Source: Phycisphaerae bacterium (lineage in GTDB: Bacteria > Planctomycetota > Phycisphaerae > Sedimentisphaerales > Anaerohalosphaeraceae). Taken from it: 23,284 nt of DNA. Position numbers and translations under genes: made by a program. The stretch is from positions 1 through 23,284 of the forward strand of contig JAIPFN010000101.1 of NCBI GenBank assembly GCA_021736615.1, in the 5' to 3' direction. The notes under the pieces are model-generated. The model worked only from the letters and a program-made list of their open reading frames with translations, was not told where the DNA came from and did not search any database. Positions 15,156 to 20,763 of the stretch are shown one piece after another; position 1 is the stretch's first letter; each line of letters starts with the position of its first letter.

Positions 15156-16934
15156 ATGACTATGACAATAAACAAAATAATAAACCTAATAACCTTTAAC
15201 TGGCTGACCGGACCCATCTTCGACAAAGAACTCCGCGTCTCCAGCCGCCGCAAGCGAAACTACTTCGTCCGCTTAGCGTATATCATACTGCTGACTATAA
15301 CAGCATCGCTGGTATGGGCAGAAACCGTCGCATACTACAATCCCGTATTCCAGGCGTCACGAATGTCCATGGCTGGCATCGCCATAACATGCACCATCGT
15401 CTGGTTCCAGTTCATCGCCACCCAGATCGTCGCAGTAGTAATGCTAAGCACCGCCATCAGCGACGAGATATACCACAAAACACTCGCAACCCTGATGACC
15501 ACCCCGATAACCAGCTTCCAGATAGTAATGGGCAAGCTCCTCAGCAAACTCCTCCAGATACTCATGCTAATTGCGATAAGCTTCCCGCTCCTGTCGATCA
15601 TCCGCGTATTCGGCGGAATACCATGGAACTATATCATATCCAGCTTCTGCCTGACAATTTCAACCGTCATCCTCGTCGGTTCGCTAAGCCTCTTCTATTC
15701 CATCTTCACCCGCAAAGCCTATGTCAGCATAATACTCACACTTCTTACACTCTTCATGCTTTACATGGTCTTTCCGGGCCTTGCTGCATGGATGTTGGCC
15801 TCAGGCGGCGGATTTTCCGAAGACATATACTTCGGATTCTTCGGCCATACAAACCCGTATTTTTCGATGGGCATTAATACTTCCATGATTGAAAACCGCG
15901 CAGCTGTTCCGTTTTTCTTCAGTTGGCCCCTCGCCTGTTCGCTCATCCTCGCATTCGCAGCTGGCCTGATCGCATTTTCCGTAAATCAAGTCAGAAACGT
16001 AGCCCGCCGTCAGGCATCCGGCCGGGCCAATGCAGTTCCGCGTCCCGCTCCTGTTTCGAATAATTCCGGTACTGCCAAACCAACTGACCAGCCGTACCAA
16101 TCCAAAATTCGCACAGTGAAATATTCTCCGGTGCTCTGGAAAGAAATGCGCTCACCGCTGCTTGGCAAAGGCAAGGTCAAGGTGATGTATATCGTAGGAA
16201 TTATCATATCCCTGATACCGATTCTAATTGTCTACGCGATAGGCGCACACGAAGGCGGTTTGGATGATAGATATTTTCACATGTTTATGGTAACGGTATT
16301 TATGTCGGTCGGCTGTTTGTTTACGCTTATACTCCCGGCAACCTGCATCACATCCGAAAAAGAATCCCGCTCATGGCACCTGCTACTTGCCACTACCTTA
16401 AGTGGCTGGCAGATAGTATTCGGAAAGGCCATAGGCTCATTCAGACGCTGCATGCCCGCATGGTGCTTCCTCTTCGGCCACGTGATAGTGTTTACATTAT
16501 GCGGATTCATCCACGCCCTCGCCCTGCTGCAAATGATAATAATCGTCGGCGGAATGTGCGCACTGCTGACAGGCTCGGGAATCTACTTTTCCACACTATT
16601 CAAAAGAACAACAACAGCCGTAATAATGAACATAATCTTCGCAGCCGTGATCTGGCTGGGAATATTGTGGCTTATCGTTTTCATTCAAGAAATTACAGAT
16701 GCCGATCGTATATGGAATTTTGCGGAAATATACTACTACTCAATACCATTCGTCCAGGCCGTTGAGTCGATGGATATAACGGCCCACGGTATAGATAATA
16801 TAGCAAGCAGGGGTGAATTATCATCTGCAATGCTGTCAACATTATTCATGCTCCTGACCGCTGCACTAAACACCGCAACGGGCCTCTTTATGGCATGGAG
16901 AGCAAAAAAAAGATTCAGAAAAAAAATCTTCTAA
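15156..16934 (+). CDS. ABC-2 type permease, fused double unit (paralogue 4 of 4)
   Basis: A 592-residue integral membrane protein, closest in appearance to paralogue 3. Half one has LTGPIFDKELRVSSRRKRNY and AISDEIYHKTLATLMTTP. Half two has YSPVLWKEMRSPLLGKGK and TSEKESRSWHLLLATT. The C-terminus is WRAKKRFRKKIF, matching paralogue 2. The linker between halves is Pro/Ser-rich (near 16020-16100). DNA identity with paralogue 3 reaches 33 nt (start of the AISDEIY block). A second ATG six bases downstream (15162) is an equally possible start; neither has a ribosome binding site. It is the last gene of the + train. As with the other copies, it presumably shares the one ATPase encoded at 8513-9439. 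Confidence 0.92.
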   Translation: MTMTINKIINLITFNWLTGPIFDKELRVSSRRKRNYFVRLAYIILLTITASLVWAETVAYYNPVFQASRMSMAGIAITCTIVWFQFIATQIVAVVMLSTAISDEIYHKTLATLMTTPITSFQIVMGKLLSKLLQILMLIAISFPLLSIIRVFGGIPWNYIISSFCLTISTVILVGSLSLFYSIFTRKAYVSIILTLLTLFMLYMVFPGLAAWMLASGGGFSEDIYFGFFGHTNPYFSMGINTSMIENRAAVPFFFSWPLACSLILAFAAGLIAFSVNQVRNVARRQASGRANAVPRPAPVSNNSGTAKPTDQPYQSKIRTVKYSPVLWKEMRSPLLGKGKVKVMYIVGIIISLIPILIVYAIGAHEGGLDDRYFHMFMVTVFMSVGCLFTLILPATCITSEKESRSWHLLLATTLSGWQIVFGKAIGSFRRCMPAWCFLFGHVIVFTLCGFIHALALLQMIIIVGGMCALLTGSGIYFSTLFKRTTTAVIMNIIFAAVIWLGILWLIVFIQEITDADRIWNFAEIYYYSIPFVQAVESMDITAHGIDNIASRGELSSAMLSTLFMLLTAALNTATGLFMAWRAKKRFRKKIF

Positions 16935-16997
16935 GCGTAGTGTGGGTAACCAGTCTACAAATAAAACAGTCTCTAATAATATTCTCAGTTAATAAAA

Positions 16998-17021
16998 GCC
17001 GATGCCTGGGGTGGCATCGGC
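16998..17021 (-). terminator. Intrinsic terminator facing the permease operon
   Basis: GCCGATGCC and GGCATCGGC form a perfect 9-bp stem with a 6-nt loop. On the minus strand the stem is followed by TTTTATTAA, a proper U-tract; on the plus strand it is followed by CACTCC. It therefore stops leftward transcription, shielding the permease operon from antisense reading. Its use for the + operon would need a factor-dependent mechanism. Confidence 0.65.
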
Positions 17022-17120
17022 CACTCCGTGCCCGATGGTTAAGCTGACAGTATTGATTTGGCTTGGAAATCTGGTAAATCTTATCCGGCTCAAACTAACT
17101 GATTTCCATATGAAATGTTT

Positions 17121-17180
17121 GTCATTTCCGCAGCCTGTCGCGTAGAAGCGTAGCCTGGACGGAAAGGCGGGAATCCATAG
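17121..17180. repeat. Interspersed palindromic element with GGCGGGAATCCA end
   Basis: TTTCCG (17125-17130) pairs with CGGAAA (17160-17165). The loop holds AGCCTG twice, at 17132 and 17152, and an inner CGC-GTAGAA-GCG. It ends with GGCGGGAATCCATAG. GTCATT...GGCGGGAATCC units of this look recur in intergenic DNA of many bacteria. Confidence 0.5.
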
Positions 17181-17200
17181 TAAAATAGCATACGCCGACC

Positions 17201-17227
17201 TGCCGGTGGGTTGAAAAACATCCGGCA
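17201..17227. repeat. Small inverted repeat TGCCGG/CCGGCA
   Basis: TGCCGG (17201-17206) pairs with CCGGCA (17222-17227) around a 15-nt loop. It is preceded by CGCCGACC, which also occurs in the element at 6175-6212, suggesting a shared family. Confidence 0.4.
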
Positions 17228-17315
17228 GCTCGTGTGATCTTTTTCCATAACCCTGAATTCACTTTTCATTTTTTTGCTAAGCGGTCATTTAATTTGTCTT
17301 GAGTTTCTGCCGTAC

Positions 17316-17341
17316 CGTAGGGGCAACCCTCGTGGGTGCCC
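17316..17341. repeat. Interspersed palindrome GGGCAACCC-TCGT-GGGTGCCC
   Basis: GGGCAACCC (17321-17329) pairs with GGGTGCCC (17334-17341) around TCGT, with one bulged A, preceded by CCGTAG. The CGTAGG lead matches the palindrome at 9501-9525, so this is probably a longer cousin of it. Confidence 0.55.
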
Positions 17342-17587
17342 AAATAGACAATTAAGGAGTACCTCTATCGGATATTATTCTTTTCTAATGCGGCAATATT
17401 AGTTAATATACGAAGATTGCTTTGCAGTGAATTTATACAATGCGAAATTAAGTGACGCAGCGGTTTATGGGGATATACTTTTAGCATGGGGAAAACGCAT
17501 GTGGAACTTAATGATTTTGAAAAGTTATTTTTGTTCAGCAAGCAAAAACGCAGTCTATTGCAACAAAAACAGCGATTTTTGCGAAAA

Positions 17588-17600
17588 AGGTACTGTACCT
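17588..17600 (-). terminator. Probable terminator of the pseudopilin gene
   Basis: On the minus strand AGGTA-CAG-TACCT is followed by TTTTTCGC, about 30 bases past the pseudopilin stop. The stem is short, but the position and U-tract fit. Immediately beside it on the + strand, CTTTAATTTTCG is repeated at 17601-17612 and 17614-17625 (13-nt period). Confidence 0.4.
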
Positions 17601-17630
17601 CTTTAATTTTCGCCTTTAATTTTCGTTGTT

Positions 17631-18428
17631 TTATATTCTGCCGGGGATGTAGGCTGCTCTGATCAATTCAAAGTCAGCCGAGCTTTTGTCTGCCATGCGT
17701 ATCTTAATAGGAGCTATACCCTGGGACATTTCTATCATCTCTTCGTCTGTCCATTTGAATTTGTCGGCGTGGCCGTCTGCGTAGCTGAATGTTGATGAGC
17801 CGTTATGCACTACGGCAAATGGGTCAAACCATTGGCGTGTGCCGTTAACCCACATGTTCCAGTAATTGCCGTTGAAAAGACTTTCATTGTCGTTTTCTTC
17901 AAGGAATACGAACTTGTCGCCGGGGCTTGAGAAATTGCCGTACTTGCTGATGGCATACTTGTTCTCACCTGTGTGGGAGATGGGGTTTCTTGACAAGGTC
18001 GCACCCATTGAATAGCTGCGGTATCCGCCAACGTTATTGCCTCCACGGGATTTTCGCCATCTGTTATCAAAGGGGCAATTAAAAACTTCATGAGTTTCCA
18101 GGTAGGGCCAGAGTCCACCTTTTTTAAGGCCTTCTATCTTTCCGGCAAGTGTACCGTTTACAGGGTTTGCGACAAAGCTGGGGTGTTTTCTTGCACTATC
18201 AACATACCCCGTAGCAGTCGGTTGCGCGTCTAATAGCTCGCCGTTCATGTCCTCCGATGCTACAATAAACGCCAAGCCCAGTTGTCTCTGGTTTGACAGA
18301 CATACCGCTGTTGCCGCAATCCGCTTGGCTACGTTGAGAGCAGGCAATAAGATTGACAATAAAAGGGCGATTATCGCGATAACCACGAGAAGTTCGATAA
18401 GTGTAAAGCCGTACTTTTTGTGAAGCAT
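17631..18428 (-). CDS. Type II secretion / type IV pilin-like pseudopilin with H-X9-DG motif
   Basis: A 265-residue prepilin-like protein. A short basic leader (MLHKKYG) precedes the peptidase site G7/F8, then [20 protein letters not shown] forms the membrane helix with the conserved Glu at +5. The globular part contains a Cys pair (C43, C118). Near the end [12 protein letters not shown] (208-219) is an exact H-X9-DG motif, the signature of a pseudopilin family greatly expanded in planctomycetes and relatives. I chose the ATG at 18428 rather than a start 48 bases upstream because it gives the usual short leader and has AGGAA eight bases before it. No other secretion gene is nearby, so it is an orphan pseudopilin. 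Its precise role is unknown. Confidence 0.93.
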   Translation of the reverse strand: MLHKKYGFTLIELLVVIAIIALLLSILLPALNVAKRIAATAVCLSNQRQLGLAFIVASEDMNGELLDAQPTATGYVDSARKHPSFVANPVNGTLAGKIEGLKKGGLWPYLETHEVFNCPFDNRWRKSRGGNNVGGYRSYSMGATLSRNPISHTGENKYAISKYGNFSSPGDKFVFLEENDNESLFNGNYWNMWVNGTRQWFDPFAVVHNGSSTFSYADGHADKFKWTDEEMIEMSQGIAPIKIRMADKSSADFELIRAAYIPGRI

Positions 18429-18503
18429 TCGACGGATTCCTGAAAAGATTTCACTCAAAGCCAGATGCCCGAGCAAGGGAAAGTTTGCTTCCGAGTTGTT
18501 TAC

Positions 18504-18536
18504 TTAGCTATTTTAACATAAAGAACGATTTAGCTA
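18504..18536. promoter_or_regulatory. Repeated TTAGCTA boxes between divergent genes
   Basis: TTAGCTA occurs at 18504-18510 and 18530-18536, 26 bp apart start to start, close to 2.5 helical turns. The inner TAGCTA is self-complementary. The pair lies in the 259-bp region between the pseudopilin (-) and lipoprotein (+) starts, a reasonable place for an operator. A binding protein is not known. Confidence 0.3.
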
Positions 18537-18687
18537 AAGGTTTTATTGCAAAATTGCCGTTATTGTATCTCGTAGTTAAGGTTTTTGTTATTTTTTTGCT
18601 AATATCCGGAAATCCAAGACTTTTTTACCGGTTTAGCATCTTAATGATATATATGAGACTATTACGGTTTTTATCAAGGGAAGTGGA

Positions 18688-19347
18688 ATGAGCAGTAAAA
18701 CTAAAATTGTGGGAATGACAGTTTTTCTTATTATATGTGTTTTCTTGCTAAGCGGCTGTTTTATTCCCGCTGTTACTCATTGTAAAGGGGATGTCTCAAT
18801 TCAGAATAGTGATGAGACTTTACGGTTCGGCAGTAATGATGGCTCCGAAAGATTTGTTGTAATTTCGTTTTGGGAATACCCAATGGTCAATTCAAAGCCC
18901 GGAAAAGTTGTCGTCAATGATGTTTTTGTGACTAACGATTTATCCTTTGAAGTCAAATTCCCACCAAAGGGATATTGGGTTGTTTGGATGGTTGCTTTAG
19001 GAGTCCAGCATATCGCTCCTGAACCGGGGATTATGGTTATTCATAAAGACTATCCAGCCAGTTGGGATGTAGGCGGTACGTGGGAGGGTAATATTGGGGT
19101 TTGCTGCCAAAAACCTGTTACTAAGCGTGATTTTCATATCAATTTAAAAGATTTAAATGAGAGTCTCTTATTTTATAAGAAAAGTTCAGTTGGTACAAAA
19201 TTGTTTCTGGAGGAATTTATTGATGAGGGGGATGACATAATCAAGAAGATGGAAAAATACAAATCGATGACAGATGAGGAAAGGCAGATGGTGCTAGATA
19301 AAATTAGTGAAACCATGGCAGCATTTGAGATAAAAAACAGTGATTAG
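18688..19347 (+). CDS. Putative lipoprotein, unknown function
   Basis: A 219-residue protein. The N-terminus is a lipoprotein signal: basic start, hydrophobic TVFLIICVFL, then lipobox LSGC with Cys24 as the lipidation site. The mature part has beta-rich stretches (RFVVISFWEY, KGYWVVWMV), two adjacent cysteines (VCCQ), and a charged helical C-terminus from about residue 165 (DDIIKKMEKY...DEERQMVLDK). The start is supported by AAGGGA seven bases upstream. I recognise no family. Base composition and codons (many AAA, TTT, GAT) are visibly more A/T-rich than in the large operon, which hints at a different origin. It converges with lexA, 24 bp apart. Confidence 0.8.
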   Translation: MSSKTKIVGMTVFLIICVFLLSGCFIPAVTHCKGDVSIQNSDETLRFGSNDGSERFVVISFWEYPMVNSKPGKVVVNDVFVTNDLSFEVKFPPKGYWVVWMVALGVQHIAPEPGIMVIHKDYPASWDVGGTWEGNIGVCCQKPVTKRDFHINLKDLNESLLFYKKSSVGTKLFLEEFIDEGDDIIKKMEKYKSMTDEERQMVLDKISETMAAFEIKNSD

Positions 19348-19371
19348 GCGGCTGTAAATGACGTTCATTTC

Positions 19372-20055
19372 TTATCTGAAACTGTGCAGCAGGCCTATTA
19401 CTATTGCTTCTATTCTGCAGTTTTGGGTGTATATCGGATCGAACGCTTCGTTTGCCGGTTCCAGGCGGATTCGGTCCTGCTCGAGGTAGAATTTTTTTAC
19501 CGTTACCTCGTTTTCGTCGATTATCGCGATGACTATCTGTCCGTTATGTGCGCCAGCGGCCCGGCGGCAGATGACGTAGTCACCGTTTGAAATCCCGGCG
19601 TCGATCATGCTTTCGCCGGTTACCTGCAGGGAGAAGATGTCGTCGGTATTTCCGAACAGGTCGGACAGGTTCAGCGAATCGCGGTTTTCAATAGCCTCAA
19701 TGGCATATCCGGCAGCGACCCTTCCGAGCAGGGGGATTCCTTGCGGCGGTTGCAGTGTATCAAAGCTTTCGATCTTCTGCTGTTTTTCCTCAAGCAGCTG
19801 TTGTCCCTGCCGGGTAATTCTCGAAGAGCGTGCCTTGCCCTTGGAATTCGTGAGCAGCTTTTTTTCTCGAAGGGCGGCGATATGCTCGAATACGGTTGTT
19901 CGGCTTACGTTTAGCTGGGCGGCTATCTCGGCAATCGTCGCTGAATAGCATTGCCTGTCCTCGAACGCGGCGATGACGCTTAGCACCTCCAGCTGGCGGG
20001 GTGTTATCTGGTTTGGATTTTTTGCATTCAAATTTCGTTTTCTCCATTTCGGCAA
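19372..20055 (-). CDS. lexA: LexA-type SOS repressor (S24 peptidase)
   Basis: A 227-residue transcriptional repressor of DNA-damage genes that inactivates itself by cleavage on activated RecA. The N-terminal winged helix begins at ITPRQLEVL (17-25) and includes an HTH near 39-62 (TIAEIAAQLNVSRTTVFEHI). The cleavage site is Ala115-Gly116 in GRVAAGYAIE. The catalytic Ser149 lies in TGESM and the Lys187 in VTVKKFY. The length is slightly above the usual 200-210. The start is uncertain: a TAA lies two codons before the TTG at 20055, and the only other candidate is a TTG at 20031 with GGAG ten bases upstream, which would give a more canonical N-terminus. A coding-like frame from 20272 runs into this gene. 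No SOS box could be identified. Confidence 0.94.
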   Translation of the reverse strand: MPKWRKRNLNAKNPNQITPRQLEVLSVIAAFEDRQCYSATIAEIAAQLNVSRTTVFEHIAALREKKLLTNSKGKARSSRITRQGQQLLEEKQQKIESFDTLQPPQGIPLLGRVAAGYAIEAIENRDSLNLSDLFGNTDDIFSLQVTGESMIDAGISNGDYVICRRAAGAHNGQIVIAIIDENEVTVKKFYLEQDRIRLEPANEAFDPIYTQNCRIEAIVIGLLHSFR

Positions 20056-20272
20056 TTTTTATTGGCCGGCTCGCAATGTGAGTTTCCGGGTTTACGGTAG
20101 CTCCTATGATGTCGGCGATGGCCGAAAGGACTTTGCCTATAGTATTTTCATTGTCATTGTCATGTTTTACGCCGCCGGCAGGTAAGGACCAGTCCCTTGT
20201 GTAATCGCCGCCGGGGCCGAATCTGCATAGCGGCTGACGTAAGATTCTATTGTTTCGTTCGTGTCTGCTCAT
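19790..20272 (-). CDS. Coding-like frame upstream of and overlapping lexA, doubtful
   Basis: An ATG at 20272 (MSRHERNNRILRQPLCRF...) opens a 160-codon frame. The first 75 codons, before the lexA region, look coding: third positions favour C or G (ATC GCC GAC ATC, GGC GGC GTA) and the peptide is mixed in character (ENTIGKVLSAIADIIGATV). The second half overlaps lexA in another frame and is very Arg/Lys-rich, as expected of a shadow. Possible explanations are a short true gene whose end overlaps lexA, an N-terminal extension of LexA separated by a sequencing or real frameshift, or chance. GAGA lies nine bases before the ATG. I recognise no family. Confidence 0.35.
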   Translation of the reverse strand: MSRHERNNRILRQPLCRFGPGGDYTRDWSLPAGGVKHDNDNENTIGKVLSAIADIIGATVNPETHIASRPIKIAEMEKTKFECKKSKPDNTPPAGGAKRHRRVRGQAMLFSDDCRDSRPAKRKPNNRIRAYRRPSRKKAAHEFQGQGTLFENYPAGTTAA

Positions 20273-20446
20273 TTTATTTCTCGTTTCAATTTTTTTTCAG
20301 ACTGTTTATCACAAATTATCTATCGGCAGAACACGTTAAAAAACCCTAACAAAAACCGAACTAAAAATCAAGTTTTAATAAAAATTTTTTAGCCGCCCAA
20401 TATCAGTATTTCTTCCGGAATACTTATCAGACGTGACGCGTAATAT

Positions 20447-20466
20447 CCCAAAACTGCGGTTTTGGG
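20447..20466. other. Perfect stem-loop CCCAAAAC-TGCG-GTTTTGGG
   Basis: An 8-bp perfect stem with a 4-nt loop in the lexA/Sel1 intergenic region, followed on the + strand by CTTTGTATTG. The T-tract is poor, so a terminator is uncertain. No gene ends just before it on either strand. Confidence 0.45.
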
Positions 20467-20591
20467 CTTTGTATTGTATGTTTACAGGTCATTTCTGTTA
20501 AAAGGATTATCAGACTTTCGCGGCGAATTTTTTCAAATTTTCGTGCAATTTTCCTTATTGTTAATCGTCTGAAATTACCGAAGAAGTGATT

Positions 20592-20700
20592 ACCCCATTG
20601 CTCCATCATCCAGGATTAAGCATTGGGTTAGAGGTGACAAGCTAAGGTGATAAGCGGCAGTTATTCCGCTCGCTGGCTTTCCTTTGCCAATGGGGTTTTT
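20592..20700 (+). ncRNA. Candidate structured RNA/leader ending in an intrinsic terminator
   Basis: ACCCCATTG (20592-20600) pairs perfectly with CAATGGGGT (20688-20696), which runs into a T-tract (20696-20700), so the long-range stem doubles as a terminator. The 87-nt loop contains a tandem near-repeat AGGTGACAAGC / AGGTGATAAGC (20632 and 20645), a hairpin AGCGG-(8 nt)-CCGCT (20653-20670), and a TGGC/GCCA pair (20674, 20686) that competes with the closing stem. The Sel1 gene starts 64 bases downstream. The layout fits an attenuating leader or a small RNA. I could not match it to a known riboswitch class by eye. Confidence 0.4.
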
Positions 20701-20763
20701 ATGGTTTTAGTTATAGTTTAGATTAAATTAAATTTCGCAAACTTTACATAGGGAGGTATTAAA

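Larger units (their letters stand above)
17022..17587. other. Intergenic region of about 570 bp, no convincing gene
   Basis: No frame here shows convincing coding character. The region contains interspersed palindromic elements (17121-17180, 17201-17227, 17316-17341; listed separately) and an A/T-rich stretch with a CAAAAA-CAGCGA-TTTTTG hairpin at 17564-17581. A 58-codon frame from an ATG at 17486 exists but runs into the pseudopilin 3' end and lacks a well-placed ribosome binding site. Confidence 0.6.

Noticed and set aside
15314..15877. 187-codon + strand frame inside permease 4
   Set aside because: It is a His/Arg/Pro-rich out-of-frame shadow of the permease.
3082..17341. CRISPR array or attachment sites among the intergenic repeats
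   Set aside because: Repeat units are 7-17 nt or isolated palindromes, without regular spacers, cas genes, integrase or tRNA gene nearby.
17486..17662. 58-codon + strand frame MGKTHVELNDFEKLF...
   Set aside because: Its end runs into the pseudopilin 3' end on the other strand, the GGGGA upstream is too far (12 nt), and the second half has an unlikely Cys/Phe-rich composition.
18485..18691. 68-codon + strand frame ending in an ATGA overlap with the lipoprotein start
   Set aside because: It starts with TTG, lacks a ribosome binding site, and its hydrophobic content is what A/T-rich noncoding DNA gives; the overlap is likely chance.
20273..20400. SOS box upstream of lexA
   Set aside because: GAACACGTT near 20331 partly resembles a GAAC-N4-GTTC operator but the spacing is wrong and there is no second half; planctomycete LexA sites are too poorly known to call one.
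20592..20700. T-box, cobalamin, glycine or cyclic-di-GMP riboswitch
   Set aside because: None of the conserved core strings of these classes was found in the region.
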